A program made the position numbers and the translations under genes. This document shows, piece after piece, positions 18,345-28,718 of a stretch of DNA of 64,000 nt. Source of the DNA: Planctobacterium marinum (GTDB lineage: Bacteria > Pseudomonadota > Gammaproteobacteria > Enterobacterales > Alteromonadaceae); NCBI RefSeq assembly GCF_036322805.1, contig NZ_AP027272.1, forward strand, positions 2,604,001-2,668,000, written 5' to 3'. Each line of letters opens with the position of its first letter. Within the stretch, counting starts at the first letter, position 1. Under the pieces are notes generated by a model, which was not told the origin of the DNA, made no database searches, and saw only the letters and a program-made list of their open reading frames with translations.

Positions 18345-18419
18345 TTGTAGGTCGACATTTATGTCGACAAAGATAGCTGAATAAACCATCGCTGTTGGGA
18401 TAAAAGCCGAACCTACAAA
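18345..18419. repeat. REP-like palindromic element
   Basis: Outer arms TTGTAGGTCG (18345 onward) and CGAACCTACAA (ending about 18419) are nearly inverse. Nested inside is the palindrome GTCGACATTTATGTCGAC. Short intergenic palindromes of this style are common in marine gammaproteobacteria. I see only one copy in this window, so repeat status is inferred. Confidence 0.4.
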
Positions 18420-18444
18420 AAAGCGGTGCCAATGGCACCGCTTT
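18417..18444 (-). terminator. Intrinsic terminator of the thiolase gene
   Basis: An 11-bp perfect stem (AAAGCGGTGCC / GGCACCGCTTT, loop of 3). On the minus strand it is followed by further T residues, 28 bases after the thiolase stop. It can also slow plus-strand transcripts from the sensor kinase. Confidence 0.8.
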
Positions 18445-18471
18445 GTCTTAGTAATCGGATTTAATTGACGA

Positions 18472-19653
18472 TTACATCATTTCAACCGCAATGGCTGTGG
18501 CTTCACCACCGCCGATACACAAAGAAGCTACGCCTTTAGTTTTGCCAAGGCGTTTTAAAGCGTGTAAAAGAGTTACCAAAATACGGGCACCAGAGGCGCC
18601 AATAGGATGGCCCAGAGCACAAGCACCACCATTGACATTCACTTTGGCTTCGTCCAGTTCCAACTGGCGTACCGCTAACATCGTTACCATGGCAAAAGCT
18701 TCGTTGATTTCGAATAAATCTACATCATTCAACGACCATCCGGCTTTATCCATCAATTTTCGCATAGCGCCAACCGGAGCAACCGTAAAGTTTTCCGGTT
18801 CAATAGAATTGGTAGCATGAGCTACAATGCGCGCTAATGGCTGTAATCCCAATTCTTTGGCTTTAGACTCTGTCATTACCATGAGTGCTGCGGCACCATC
18901 AGAGATGGAGCTGGAATTCGCTGCAGTCACCGTGCCGTCTTTTTTGAATGCCGGGCGCAGGTTAGGAATTTTTTCTGGCATGGCTTTGGCGGGTGATTCA
19001 TCTTCACTCACTACCACATTACCTTTGCGGCCTTGGATCACTACGTCAGACACTTCATCTTTGAAGTAGCCTTCAGCAATTGCCGTTTTAGCTTTATCTA
19101 ATGAAGACAAGGCAAAGGCGTCCATATCTTCTCGGGTAATGCCTTCAGCATCGGCTGTAGCTTGGGCAAAACACCCCATCGCTTGACCGTCATAAGCATT
19201 TTCAAGGCCGTCTAGCATCATGTGGTCCAGCACCTGACCGTGACCCATACGGTAGCCGCCACGGGCTTTGGGTAATAAATACGGTGCGTTAGACATACTT
19301 TCCATACCGCCGGCAATTACCACTTCAGCACTGCCTGCTTTGATAAAGTCATGAGCCATCATTACCGCCTTCATGCCTGAACCACAGACTTTATTGATGG
19401 TGGTTACACCAGCAGACAATGGCAAACCGCCCGCTAATGCCGCTTGGCGGGCAGGAGATTGGCCTAATCCTGCAGGCAATACACAGCCCATGATCACTTC
19501 GTCTACCTGATTGGCATCAGCCTGACTATCGGCTAGTACGCTGGCGATGGCACCGGCACCTAATTCTGTACCCGTTAGCGGTGATAAACTGCCCATGAAG
19601 GCGCCCATTGGCGTGCGTTTGGCAGATACAATAACGATATTTTCTGTAGTCAT
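18472..19653 (-). CDS. Acetyl-CoA acetyltransferase (thiolase)
   Basis: Thiolase II family, 393 aa. The acyl-accepting Cys is in NKVCGSGMKAVM, the GHP motif in GGACALGHPIGASG and the final Cys in SLCIGGGEA. It cleaves acetoacetyl-CoA, or 2-methylacetoacetyl-CoA, at the end of branched-chain degradation. Divergent from liuR across a 208-base region with the LiuR inverted repeat, so probably in the same regulon. The frame also offers an ATG at 19659, but AAAGG is only two bases from it and eight from the ATG at 19653, which I prefer. Confidence 0.92.
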   Translation of the reverse strand: MTTENIVIVSAKRTPMGAFMGSLSPLTGTELGAGAIASVLADSQADANQVDEVIMGCVLPAGLGQSPARQAALAGGLPLSAGVTTINKVCGSGMKAVMMAHDFIKAGSAEVVIAGGMESMSNAPYLLPKARGGYRMGHGQVLDHMMLDGLENAYDGQAMGCFAQATADAEGITREDMDAFALSSLDKAKTAIAEGYFKDEVSDVVIQGRKGNVVVSEDESPAKAMPEKIPNLRPAFKKDGTVTAANSSSISDGAAALMVMTESKAKELGLQPLARIVAHATNSIEPENFTVAPVGAMRKLMDKAGWSLNDVDLFEINEAFAMVTMLAVRQLELDEAKVNVNGGACALGHPIGASGARILVTLLHALKRLGKTKGVASLCIGGGEATAIAVEMM

Positions 19654-19817
19654 TTTCATTACCTTTGCTTATTTTGCTGGCATTGTGATCCATCCCTACA
19701 ATCAAGGCGACTGTACTTTAGGACCATTGGCATCTTGTACAACATTCTGGACGCAAGCGATGACTTTGTCGAAATCGGTTGTAAATAGAATGTTGAAAAG
19801 TTGTCAGGGTTACTTTA

Positions 19818-19854
19818 CCTTTACGTTAACCCAATCCTTACGTGAACGTAAAGG
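19818..19854. promoter_or_regulatory. LiuR operator: inverted repeat in the liuR/thiolase divergent region
   Basis: The arms CCTTTACGTTAAC (19818-19830) and GTGAACGTAAAGG (19842-19854) are inverse at 12 of 13 positions, separated by 11 bases. A nested TTACGTGAACGTAA palindrome lies at 19838-19851. It ends 7 bases before the liuR ATG, consistent with autoregulation by a MerR-type protein. Confidence 0.7.
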
Positions 19855-19861
19855 TAAACCT

Positions 19862-20251
19862 ATGAGTGAACAAACTTATTCAATAGGTGAATTGTCAAAA
19901 GAATTTGACATTACGCCCCGCTCTATCCGTTTTTACGAGGAGCAAGGTCTGCTGGCGCCCGAAAGAGCGGGTCAAAGTCGAATCTACAACAAAAAAGACA
20001 GAGTTCGACTAAAGTTAATCCTGCGCGGTAAACGCTTAGGCTTTTCTTTGGCAGAGACTAAAACCTTATTCGAGCTTTACGACTCTCATCAAAGCTCCCG
20101 AATACAACTTGAAGAAATGTTACGCATGACGCACGAAAAACGCGCCATCATGAAACAGCAAATGGAAGACATTCAAATGCTGATGAATGAATTAAACGAC
20201 GTTGAACTGCGCTGTAAAGAAGAACTATCTGAATTAACTAAAGGTGTATAA
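19862..20251 (+). CDS. liuR: MerR-family transcriptional regulator LiuR
   Basis: A 129-residue MerR regulator with the N-terminal winged HTH ([20 protein letters not shown], then EEQGLLAP and SRIYNKKD) and a C-terminal dimerisation coiled coil. It is first in the liu operon and reads into liuA with four bases between genes. The frame is open upstream to 19547, but the ATG at 19862 has AAAGG before it and gives family length. LiuR controls leucine/isovalerate degradation genes; the operator next to it and the matching box before mmsA support this. Confidence 0.92.
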   Translation: MSEQTYSIGELSKEFDITPRSIRFYEEQGLLAPERAGQSRIYNKKDRVRLKLILRGKRLGFSLAETKTLFELYDSHQSSRIQLEEMLRMTHEKRAIMKQQMEDIQMLMNELNDVELRCKEELSELTKGV

Positions 20252-20255
20252 ATCC

Positions 20256-21425
20256 ATGAATACTCCCTACCCTACATTAAACTTTGATCTTGGCGAAGAC
20301 ATCGATGCCTTAAGAGAAGGTATTTACCAGTTTGCCCAAGGCGAAATTGCACCGCTTGCAGAAAAAGCCGACGAAGACAACGCCTTCCCCAATCAATTGT
20401 GGCCACAGCTGGGTGAAATGGGCTTACTGGGCATGACAGTAGCAGAAGAATACGGCGGCGTTGACATGGGTTACCTGGCACACGTAGTGGCCATGGAAGA
20501 AATCAGCCGCGCGTCTGCCGGTATCGGTTTGAGCTATGGTGCTCACAGTAACCTGTGCGTTAATCAAATTCACAAAAACGGTACGGCGGCACAAAAAGAA
20601 AAATACCTGCCCAAACTGGTCAGTGGTGAGCACATTGGTGCATTAGCTATGAGTGAGCCAAACGCCGGCTCTGACGTAGTCAGCATGAAATTGCGCGCCG
20701 AGAAAAAAGGCGATCACTATATTTTAAATGGCAATAAAATGTGGATCACTAATGGTCCAGACGCCAGCACCTTTGTAATTTACGCAAAGACCGATGTTAA
20801 TGGCGGCTCTAAAGGCATTACCGCCTTTATCGTAGAAAAAGGCTTTGCCGGTTTCTCCCAAGCACAGAAGCTAGACAAATTAGGCATGCGCTCTTCTAAT
20901 ACCTGTGAGCTGGTTTTCGAAGATTGTGAAGTACCTGAAGAAAACATCCTGGGCGAAGTAGGCGGCGGCGTACGCGTATTGATGAGCGGCCTGGACTATG
21001 AGCGTTTGGTACTTTCCGGTGGCCCTATCGGTATTATGCAGGCTGCCATGGATATCGTGGTGCCTTACATTCACGACCGTAAGCAATTTGGTCAGTCCAT
21101 CGGTGAATTCCAGTTGGTACAGGGTAAAGTAGCCGATATGTATACCCAAATGAATGCCGCTCGTGCTTATGTCTACACCGTAGCCAAAGCCTGCGACCGT
21201 GGTGAAACCACTCGTAAAGATGCCGCTGGTGCCATTCTGTATTCTGCGGAATTGGCTACCAAAATGGCATTAGACGCCATCCAGTTATTAGGCGGTAACG
21301 GCTACATCAACGAATACCCTACGGGTCGTTTATTGCGTGACGCTAAACTGTATGAAATCGGTGCAGGGACCTCTGAAATTCGTCGTATGTTGATTGGTCG
21401 CGAATTATTCAAAGAATCAGTCTAA
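20256..21425 (+). CDS. liuA: Isovaleryl-CoA dehydrogenase
   Basis: FAD-dependent first oxidation of leucine breakdown (isovaleryl-CoA to 3-methylcrotonyl-CoA), 389 aa. The catalytic Glu is in the isovaleryl-specific helix [14 protein letters not shown]. The position used by most other acyl-CoA dehydrogenases reads GAGTSE, without Glu, which is the known signature of this enzyme. It also has [15 protein letters not shown]. The start is ATG 20256 rather than the GTG at 20244 that overlaps liuR. Two hairpins follow the gene before liuB. Confidence 0.95.
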   Translation: MNTPYPTLNFDLGEDIDALREGIYQFAQGEIAPLAEKADEDNAFPNQLWPQLGEMGLLGMTVAEEYGGVDMGYLAHVVAMEEISRASAGIGLSYGAHSNLCVNQIHKNGTAAQKEKYLPKLVSGEHIGALAMSEPNAGSDVVSMKLRAEKKGDHYILNGNKMWITNGPDASTFVIYAKTDVNGGSKGITAFIVEKGFAGFSQAQKLDKLGMRSSNTCELVFEDCEVPEENILGEVGGGVRVLMSGLDYERLVLSGGPIGIMQAAMDIVVPYIHDRKQFGQSIGEFQLVQGKVADMYTQMNAARAYVYTVAKACDRGETTRKDAAGAILYSAELATKMALDAIQLLGGNGYINEYPTGRLLRDAKLYEIGAGTSEIRRMLIGRELFKESV

Positions 21426-21432
21426 AGTATAC

Positions 21433-21463
21433 AAACCGGGAAATTTAAGCGCCCGGTTTAGTT
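21433..21463 (+). terminator. First hairpin between liuA and liuB
   Basis: The stem AAACCGGG / CCCGGTTT (8 bp, loop of 11) is followed by AGTTTT. It lies 8 bases after the liuA stop. It has a weak terminator shape and may act with the second hairpin. Confidence 0.5.
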
Positions 21464-21470
21464 TTAATGG

Positions 21471-21498
21471 ATCGGATTTCTCAGAAATCCGATTTTTT
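21471..21498 (+). terminator. Second hairpin with T-run between liuA and liuB (internal terminator/attenuator)
   Basis: ATCGGATTTCT and AGAAATCCGAT are perfect inverse repeats around a single C (a 9-10 bp stem in practice), directly followed by TTTTT. This is a good intrinsic-terminator shape inside what should be one operon. It sits 27 bases before the liuB GTG and ahead of its GGAG. Confidence 0.6.
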
Positions 21499-21524
21499 GT
21501 GAAGCGGATTTAACGGAGTTAACT

Positions 21525-23147
21525 GTGTCGACACAAGCAAGTAATCCAATTCAAAGCAAAATTAATGTGAAAAGCGCGGCGTTTGCTGAAAATGCCGAGC
21601 ACATGTCGCTACAAGTTAAAGACTTGCAGGACAAAATTGCCCAAATCAAACAAGGTGGCGGCGAAAAATCCAATAAGCGCCACACTGACCGCGGTAAGTT
21701 ATTGCCCAGAGAGCGTATTAACGCCCTGTTAGATCCGGGTTCGCCGTTTTTAGAAATATCCCAACTTGCCGCCTGGCAAGTGTACGAAGATTATGTACCC
21801 GCAGCGGGCGTCATTGCCGGTATCGGCCGTGTTTCTGGTCAGGAATGTATGATTGTCGCCAACGATGCCACGGTAAAAGGCGGAACCTATTATCCGCTTA
21901 CCGTGAAAAAGCACTTACGGGCACAAACTATTGCTGAGCAAAACAACCTGCCTTGTATTTATCTGGTGGACTCTGGCGGTGCCAACCTGCCCCGTCAGGA
22001 CGATGTATTCCCGGATCGCGAACACTTTGGACGCATCTTTTACAACCAGGCTAATTTATCCGCGAAAAACATTCCACAAATCGCCGTGGTGATGGGGTCT
22101 TGTACTGCCGGTGGTGCTTATGTACCTGCCATGGCAGATGAATCCATTATCGTCAAAAACCAAGGTACTATCTTTTTAGGTGGACCACCTCTGGTGAAAG
22201 CCGCTACCGGTGAAGTGGTAACGGCTGAAGAACTCGGCGGCGGTGATGTGCATTGTCGCACCTCGGGTGTAGTGGATCACCTGGCTAATAATGATCACCA
22301 CGCGTTAAAGATTGCGCGGGATTCAGTAGCACGTTTAAACCGAGTGAAACAACCGAATATTGATATTCGTGAAGCCCGTGAGCCTCTGTACGACGCCAAA
22401 GAAATCTACGGCATTATCCCGAAAGATTCTCGTCAGCCATACGATGTGCGTGAAATCATCGCCCGCATCGTGGATGGCTCTGAGTTTGATGAATTTAAAG
22501 CGCTGTATGGCACTACCCTGGTGTGTGGATTTGCCCGCATCTTCGGCTACCCGGTAGGTATTGTGGCCAATAACGGTATCTTATTCTCTGAATCAGCACT
22601 CAAAGGTGCCCACTTTATTGAGCTATGTGCGCAACGCAAGATCCCGCTGATATTTTTGCAAAACATCACCGGCTTTATGGTGGGCAAACAGTATGAATCC
22701 GGCGGTATCGCTAAAAACGGTGCCAAAATGGTTACCGCAGTGGCGTGTGCCAATGTGCCTAAATTTACCGTGCTTATCGGCGGCAGCTTTGGTGCCGGTA
22801 ACTACGGTATGTGTGGTCGTGCTTACGATCCGCGTTTCTTGTTTATGTGGCCGAATGCACGCATATCGGTTATGGGTGGCGAACAAGCCGCAGGTGTACT
22901 GGCACAGGTGAAAAAAGAACAAAAAGAACGTGTCGGTGAAAGCTGGTCTCAAGACGAAGAGCAAGCCTTTAAGCAGCCCATTATTGACAATTATGAACAT
23001 CAGGGACACCCCTACTACGCCTCAGCCCGTTTATGGGACGACGGTGTAATCGATCCTGCTGACACCCGTTTTGTGTTAGGTTTGAGCCTGTCAGCCTCCC
23101 TGAATAAGCCCGTTGAGGAAACTCAATTCGGCGTCTTTAGAATGTAA
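21525..23147 (+). CDS. liuB: Methylcrotonyl-CoA carboxylase carboxyltransferase (beta) subunit
   Basis: A 540-residue biotin-dependent carboxyltransferase. It transfers CO2 from carboxybiotin on LiuD to 3-methylcrotonyl-CoA. Crotonase-type carboxyl-CoA motifs are visible: [23 protein letters not shown] and, later, [24 protein letters not shown] start with GGAG seven bases upstream. The pair with LiuD and the hydratase between them identify it as methylcrotonyl rather than propionyl or geranyl carboxylase. Confidence 0.95.
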   Translation: MSTQASNPIQSKINVKSAAFAENAEHMSLQVKDLQDKIAQIKQGGGEKSNKRHTDRGKLLPRERINALLDPGSPFLEISQLAAWQVYEDYVPAAGVIAGIGRVSGQECMIVANDATVKGGTYYPLTVKKHLRAQTIAEQNNLPCIYLVDSGGANLPRQDDVFPDREHFGRIFYNQANLSAKNIPQIAVVMGSCTAGGAYVPAMADESIIVKNQGTIFLGGPPLVKAATGEVVTAEELGGGDVHCRTSGVVDHLANNDHHALKIARDSVARLNRVKQPNIDIREAREPLYDAKEIYGIIPKDSRQPYDVREIIARIVDGSEFDEFKALYGTTLVCGFARIFGYPVGIVANNGILFSESALKGAHFIELCAQRKIPLIFLQNITGFMVGKQYESGGIAKNGAKMVTAVACANVPKFTVLIGGSFGAGNYGMCGRAYDPRFLFMWPNARISVMGGEQAAGVLAQVKKEQKERVGESWSQDEEQAFKQPIIDNYEHQGHPYYASARLWDDGVIDPADTRFVLGLSLSASLNKPVEETQFGVFRM

Positions 23148-23156
23148 GGTGTGAAT

Positions 23157-23945
23157 ATGTCTGACTCTGTACTTTATGACCTTGATGACCGTGGTGTCGC
23201 CACCGTTACCCTTAATCGACCGGAAAAGCATAACGCCTTTGATGATGAAATCATTGCTGAGCTAACCCAGTTATTTAAACGCATTGGTGAAGATAAGTCG
23301 GTCCGCGCCATGGTGTTAAAAGCCAACGGTCCGAGCTTCTGTGCTGGTGCCGATGCCAGTTGGATGAAACGCATGGCGGATTATTCCTTTGATGAAAATG
23401 TCGCCGATGCCAAAAAGCTTGCTAATATGCTATGGCACTTAAACACTATGCCTAAACCCACAATTGCCCGCGTTCAGGGAGCGACTTATGGTGGAGCTGT
23501 GGGTTTGGTGGCCTGCTGTGATATGGCAGTGGCCAGTAAATTGAGTAAGTTCTGTTTAAGTGAAGTTCGCTTAGGGCTCATTCCTGCCACTATCAGTCCT
23601 TATGTGATTGCGGCTATCGGTGAGCGTGTCGCCCGCCGTTATTTTATGACTGCTGAAGTGTTTTCCGCTCGTCGTGCACGTCGCTTAGGTTTAGTAAGCG
23701 AAACCGTCACCGAAGAAGAGCTGGATAGCACTATTGATGATTTGCTCAGTAATATTCTGCGCAACGGTCCACAAGCTGTGGCCGCCGCGAAGCAGCTTAT
23801 TTTTGATGTAGAAAATCAGCCATGTGAAGAAGAAGTCATCGAAAAAACCTGCCTGCGTATTGCCACCGTCAGAGTGTCTGAGGAAGGTCAGGAAGGCTTG
23901 AGTGCCTTTCTTGAAAAGCGCAAACCTAACTGGCGCAAGGATTAA
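23157..23945 (+). CDS. liuC: Methylglutaconyl-CoA hydratase
   Basis: A crotonase-family hydratase that converts 3-methylglutaconyl-CoA to HMG-CoA, 262 aa. The oxyanion-hole segments are FCAGADASWM and GGAVGLVACCDMA, with SEVRLGLIPATISPYV after them. The ATG at 23157 has AAGG seven bases upstream and is preferred over the GTG at 23151. It is 9 bases after liuB and 2 before liuD. Confidence 0.92.
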   Translation: MSDSVLYDLDDRGVATVTLNRPEKHNAFDDEIIAELTQLFKRIGEDKSVRAMVLKANGPSFCAGADASWMKRMADYSFDENVADAKKLANMLWHLNTMPKPTIARVQGATYGGAVGLVACCDMAVASKLSKFCLSEVRLGLIPATISPYVIAAIGERVARRYFMTAEVFSARRARRLGLVSETVTEEELDSTIDDLLSNILRNGPQAVAAAKQLIFDVENQPCEEEVIEKTCLRIATVRVSEEGQEGLSAFLEKRKPNWRKD

Positions 23946-23947
23946 GC

Positions 23948-25942
23948 ATGTTTAAGAAATTATTAATTGCCAACCGCGGTGAGATTTGTTGTCGCGTTAT
24001 CAAAACGGCGCGCAAAATGGGTATACCCACCGTTGCGGTTTATTCTGATGCCGATGCCAATGCCCTGCATGTGCAGATGGCGGATGAGGCCGTGCACATT
24101 GGTGGTCCTGCCGCCAAAGACAGTTACTTAAAAGCACAAACCATCATTGATGTGTGTAATGAAGTGGGTGCTGATGCAGTGCATCCCGGTTATGGCTTTT
24201 TGTCTGAGAACGCTAAGTTTGCAGACCTATGCGAAGCTAACAACATTACCTTTGTCGGCCCCCCTACCAGCGCAATAGAAGCGATGGGCAGTAAAAGCGC
24301 GGCAAAATCCATTATGGAAAAGGCCGGTGTCCCACTTGTACCTGGTTATCATGGCGAAGACCAATCAGAAGCCATTATCAAAAAAGCCGCTGATGACATG
24401 GGCTATCCTGTGCTGTTAAAAGCTGCTGCCGGTGGTGGTGGTAAGGGTATGCGCCAAGTCTGGTCCGAAAATGAATTCGCTGGTGCGCTTGCTGCCGCCA
24501 AACGCGAAGCGATTTCCAGCTTTGGTGACGATACCATGCTGGTGGAAAAATACCTGACGCAACCGCGTCACGTGGAAATTCAGGTATTTTGCGACAAGCA
24601 CGGCAATGGTGTTTATTTGTTTGAGCGGGACTGCTCAGTGCAGCGTCGCCATCAAAAAGTCATCGAAGAAGCACCTGCTCCGGGTTTATCCGACGATATC
24701 CGCAAAGCCATGGGGGAAGCCGCGCTCAAAGCTGCGAAAGCCATCAACTATGTTGGCGCAGGTACGGTTGAGTTTCTCTACGATGTCGATGGTAGCTTCT
24801 ATTTCATGGAAATGAATACCCGTTTGCAGGTGGAGCATCCGGTCACTGAAATGATCACCGGACAAGATCTGGTGCAGTGGCAATTAGATGTGGCAGCTGG
24901 TGAGCCTCTACCACTTTCTCAAGAGCAATTAAAAGTAAACGGCCACGCCTTTGAAGCGCGGGTTTACGCCGAAGATCCGGACAATGACTTTTTACCCGTT
25001 ACCGGGCAACTCACCTACTTGCAAGCGCCGTTGGAAAACCGCCACGTTCGCGTGGATACCGGGGTGCGCCGGGGTGATGAAGTATCGGTTTATTACGACC
25101 CGATGATCGCCAAGTTGATTGTTTGGGATGAAGATCGCAACAAAGCCTTGAATCGTTTAACGACTGCACTCGCTGATTATCACATTAACGGCATGACCAC
25201 TAACCTGCCATTTTTGTACAACCTTGCCAGTACTGATGCGTTTCGCAATGTGGAACTGGACACCGGCTTTATCGACAAGCATCAGGATAAAATTTTCGTT
25301 AACAGTGAGCACGATTTTAATCAGTGTTTACCTCTGATGGTTTTGGCCATACTACTTAACAAAAAGCAAAGCCAGCCTCAGGCCAATAGCACTGACTTAT
25401 CTTCTCCATGGCACTACAGCAATGCCTGGCGCGCTAACGAGCATCATACCCAAACCGTTGCTGTAGCCGTTGCAGGAGAATCATTCTCGGTTACCGTTAC
25501 CCATGTTGATGCAGAACAGTTTGAACTGAACATCGATGGCGAAGATTTGTTGGTGTCAGGAACTCTGGAAGGCAATGCCTTGATTGCCAATGTCAATGGC
25601 CATCGTCAGCGTGCCTCCTTGGTGGTACACGGCAGCGATATGTCTTTGTATACCGCACAATCGGCTTTGCACTTCAGTGAAGACGTCCCGGATTTGGGTA
25701 TCGATGATATGCAGGACGATGCAGGCGGTTTAACGGCGCCCATGAATGGTACTGTGGTTAAACTGATGGTTGCCGCTGATGAAGAAGTGGAAGCAGATAC
25801 GCCGCTGCTAATTATGGAAGCCATGAAAATGGAGCACACCATTAAAGCACCTGCCAAAGGCAAAGTGACTGAATTTTTCTTTCAGGAAGGCGAACTGGTG
25901 GACGGTGGTGCCGAGTTATTAGCTTTTGAGGTAGCGCAATAA
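23948..25942 (+). CDS. liuD: Methylcrotonyl-CoA carboxylase biotin-containing (alpha) subunit
   Basis: A 664-residue biotin carboxylase/biotin carrier fusion. The N-terminal domain starts [23 protein letters not shown]-grasp motifs [12 protein letters not shown] and [16 protein letters not shown] follow, then a linker region. The C-terminal biotinyl domain has the modified Lys in MEAMKMEH. It partners LiuB. ATG with AAGGA six bases upstream; the stop overlaps the liuE start by one base (TAATG). Confidence 0.96.
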   Translation: MFKKLLIANRGEICCRVIKTARKMGIPTVAVYSDADANALHVQMADEAVHIGGPAAKDSYLKAQTIIDVCNEVGADAVHPGYGFLSENAKFADLCEANNITFVGPPTSAIEAMGSKSAAKSIMEKAGVPLVPGYHGEDQSEAIIKKAADDMGYPVLLKAAAGGGGKGMRQVWSENEFAGALAAAKREAISSFGDDTMLVEKYLTQPRHVEIQVFCDKHGNGVYLFERDCSVQRRHQKVIEEAPAPGLSDDIRKAMGEAALKAAKAINYVGAGTVEFLYDVDGSFYFMEMNTRLQVEHPVTEMITGQDLVQWQLDVAAGEPLPLSQEQLKVNGHAFEARVYAEDPDNDFLPVTGQLTYLQAPLENRHVRVDTGVRRGDEVSVYYDPMIAKLIVWDEDRNKALNRLTTALADYHINGMTTNLPFLYNLASTDAFRNVELDTGFIDKHQDKIFVNSEHDFNQCLPLMVLAILLNKKQSQPQANSTDLSSPWHYSNAWRANEHHTQTVAVAVAGESFSVTVTHVDAEQFELNIDGEDLLVSGTLEGNALIANVNGHRQRASLVVHGSDMSLYTAQSALHFSEDVPDLGIDDMQDDAGGLTAPMNGTVVKLMVAADEEVEADTPLLIMEAMKMEHTIKAPAKGKVTEFFFQEGELVDGGAELLAFEVAQ

Positions 25943-26844
25943 TGGCATTACCAAAAAGTGCAACCATAGTGGAGGTGGGTCCTCGCGATGGCCTGCAAAA
26001 TGAAAAATCCGATATCCTGTTGCAGGATAAGATTAATCTGGTGCATGGTCTGGCCGATGCTGGCTTAAAAATCATAGAAACCGGCAGTTTTGTGTCCCCC
26101 AAATGGGTACCCAAAATGGCCGACTCCGCCGAGGTCTTCAAGCAAATATCCCGTGAGCCTGGTGTCACCTATTCAGCACTAACGCCAAACCTAAAAGGTT
26201 TTGAGGGTGCAATAGCGGCAGGTGCGGATGAGGTAGCGATTTTTGGTGCCGCGTCTGAGTCTTTTTCGCAAAAAAACATCAACTGTACCATCGCTGAGAG
26301 CCTCGAGCGGTTTGCCCCTGTAATGGAAGCAGCGCAGCAACAAGGTATAAAAGTTCGCGGATATGTTTCTTGTGTCCTGGGCTGCCCTTACGAGGGCGAC
26401 ATAGCGCCAGAAGCAGTGCGTATGGTGTCTAAAAAGCTGCTGGATATGGGCTGCTATGAAATTTCATTAGGCGATACCATTGGTGTTGGCACGCCGCTGA
26501 AAACAAAGCAGATGCTGAATGCGGTAATGCAGGATATTGCTACAGACAAACTGGCAGTGCACTTTCATGATACCTACGGTCAAGCTCTAAGTAATATCTT
26601 GATGGCACTACAAATGGGCATTAACGTAATTGATTCTGCGGTAGCAGGATTAGGTGGTTGCCCCTACGCTAAAGGTGCCTCAGGCAATGTTGCGACTGAA
26701 GATGTGGTCTACATGCTGAACGGTATGGGCATTGAAACAGGAATCAATCTGGAGTCACTGGTGCAAACAGGCGACAAGATTACTAAAGCGCTCAAGCGCA
26801 GTAATAACTCCAAAGTGGCCAATGCCATGCTGGCCAAAGGGTAA
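25942..26844 (+). CDS. liuE: Hydroxymethylglutaryl-CoA lyase
   Basis: A DRE-TIM metallolyase that splits HMG-CoA to acetoacetate and acetyl-CoA, 300 aa. It has [12 protein letters not shown] at the N-terminus, the HFHDTYGQ metal motif and the HMG-CoA lyase signature [14 protein letters not shown] with its catalytic Cys. Last gene of the operon. A hairpin (26867-26876 with 26882-26891, one G-U pair) follows without a strong T-run. No acetoacetate CoA-transferase genes (liuFG) are attached. Confidence 0.95.
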   Translation: MALPKSATIVEVGPRDGLQNEKSDILLQDKINLVHGLADAGLKIIETGSFVSPKWVPKMADSAEVFKQISREPGVTYSALTPNLKGFEGAIAAGADEVAIFGAASESFSQKNINCTIAESLERFAPVMEAAQQQGIKVRGYVSCVLGCPYEGDIAPEAVRMVSKKLLDMGCYEISLGDTIGVGTPLKTKQMLNAVMQDIATDKLAVHFHDTYGQALSNILMALQMGINVIDSAVAGLGGCPYAKGASGNVATEDVVYMLNGMGIETGINLESLVQTGDKITKALKRSNNSKVANAMLAKG

Positions 26845-27064
26845 ATTTCAGCTCTTTTTATTGTTCGGCAGTAAACCACGTGTTTGCTGCCCTATTCCTC
26901 TAATCCTTTCCAACTTAACCCATTTAACGGGTGATTATTTTCTTTTAGTTGACAGAAATTATTTCTACCCGCAGTCTTTGTTTTAAACAATATCCAAAAG
27001 CAGTATCAGAAAACTAAGTTAAACTTAGCGGGAAGCTGTTTAGAAAAAGTTGCAGGAAGGTGGC

Positions 27065-28714
27065 ATGCACTGGTTTTTGAATCTGTCTATTAAAAACAAA
27101 CTCTGGTTATTAACGGGTTCCTTCTTCGTCTCCATGTCGCTGGTGATTGTAGTGGCTTTCTGGACCCAGCAAAAACTGGCTAATGATGTCGATATTATCG
27201 CCAATAAATACTTCACCGCCTCTAATCTAATACTAGCTGCTGATGCTAATTTATATCGCGCCATTTCCGCTGAAAGAAGCTTGATTTTTGTCAATGCTAC
27301 CTCTCCACAATTTCGCAATCTGGTGAACTATCACAAGCTCAACATAGAAGAAGCCCAACAAAAATTTCAGCAATTCAGGCTGGCTATCGATGATCCTCGT
27401 ATTCATGGACTTATGTCTGACTATGACCGTTTAAACCGAGAGTGGCAGGCTCTCACCTTCAAAGTAGTTACTCTGAGGGAAAATAACGGCCGGGAAGAAC
27501 GCCGGGAAGCGTCACGCATCAGTTTGCAAGACGCTTCACAGAAGTTCGCCGAAATGCATGACGTGATAGATCAAATAACTGACATTGTTGAGCAAGACAG
27601 TCAGCAAGTGGTAGAACAAGCGGAATCTAACGTCACCTACTCCGCTTCTCTGATCTTATTCGTGACTGTCGGTGCCTTCATCTTTGGCACTTTGATGACT
27701 TTAATGGCCATTCAGCTATTGGCACAGCCACTCAAAGTGCTGACTGACCGCCTCAAACAAATATCGTCCGGTGATGGTGACTTAACCCAACGACTGGAAG
27801 AAGACCGCTGTGATGAGATTGGTGAAACCGCTATCGCATTCAACCGCTTTGCCAGTAATCAAGCAGATATTCTCAAGCAGGTGAAAAACGCTATGGATAG
27901 TTTTATGGCCTCCATGGAATTTGTCGGCGAAAAAATGAATAAGCTACATGAGGCAACATCAAAGCAGCAGAATGTCAGCGATGGTGTCGCTGGCTCCATG
28001 AGCCAGATGAGTATGGCAGTGACCGATGTTGCTAAAAACGCGGCGAATGCTTCTGAAGCGACGGAAGAGGCTAATCAGTTGGCCATCAAAGGTCACAGCG
28101 TGGTTAACGAATCTGTCTCCACTATCAACGAAATCACATCCAACATTGCCAACACCTCAGACGTGGTTAAACAATTGGATGTTCGAACTCAATCCATCTC
28201 AAGCGTGACAGATACCATAAGCGAGATAGCCGACCAAACCAATTTATTGGCTCTTAACGCCGCAATTGAAGCTGCCCGCGCCGGAGAGCAAGGGCGCGGA
28301 TTTGCCGTGGTGGCAGAAGAAGTTCGAAACCTGGCGAAGCGCACTTCAGAACTTACCAAACAAATTCGGGAAAATATCGAGCAACTCAGTGTTGAGAGTG
28401 CACAAGCCGTATCGGTAATGGAAGAATCGTTAAATAATTCAAAAATTTTGGATGAAAAAGCCATATTGTCCGGTCAGGCTTTACAAGAGATCACAACTGC
28501 CGTTGATTTGATTTCTGGTATGAACATGACCGTTGCCAGTGCGGTAGAAGAGCAATCTGTAACCGCTGAAGAAATTAATCGCAATATAGAAAACTTAAAA
28601 TCCATGGCAGTTGAATCCGACGCGCATTCTCAGGACACGCTTAAAGAGGTCGTCGCCTTGTTATCACTTGCCAGAGACATGCAAACTTTGTTGAATCGAT
28701 TTAAAGTTGAGTGA
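27065..28714 (+). CDS. Methyl-accepting chemotaxis protein
   Basis: A 549-residue membrane chemoreceptor. It has an N-terminal TM (about 12-36), a periplasmic helical sensor (about 37-190), a second TM (about 195-217), HAMP ([20 protein letters not shown]) and a cytoplasmic signalling hairpin centred on [20 protein letters not shown]. There is no C-terminal CheR-binding pentapeptide. The ATG at 27065 has AGGAAGG five bases upstream; a TTG at 27050 is less likely. Its stop is 4 bases before the cupredoxin-like gene, so the two may be one transcript. Ligand unknown. Confidence 0.92.
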   Translation: MHWFLNLSIKNKLWLLTGSFFVSMSLVIVVAFWTQQKLANDVDIIANKYFTASNLILAADANLYRAISAERSLIFVNATSPQFRNLVNYHKLNIEEAQQKFQQFRLAIDDPRIHGLMSDYDRLNREWQALTFKVVTLRENNGREERREASRISLQDASQKFAEMHDVIDQITDIVEQDSQQVVEQAESNVTYSASLILFVTVGAFIFGTLMTLMAIQLLAQPLKVLTDRLKQISSGDGDLTQRLEEDRCDEIGETAIAFNRFASNQADILKQVKNAMDSFMASMEFVGEKMNKLHEATSKQQNVSDGVAGSMSQMSMAVTDVAKNAANASEATEEANQLAIKGHSVVNESVSTINEITSNIANTSDVVKQLDVRTQSISSVTDTISEIADQTNLLALNAAIEAARAGEQGRGFAVVAEEVRNLAKRTSELTKQIRENIEQLSVESAQAVSVMEESLNNSKILDEKAILSGQALQEITTAVDLISGMNMTVASAVEEQSVTAEEINRNIENLKSMAVESDAHSQDTLKEVVALLSLARDMQTLLNRFKVE

Positions 28715-28718
28715 GTTC

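Noticed and set aside
19547-19861. Upstream extension of the liuR frame
   Set aside because: It would cover the operator and the thiolase start; the ATG at 19862 has a ribosome site and gives MerR length.
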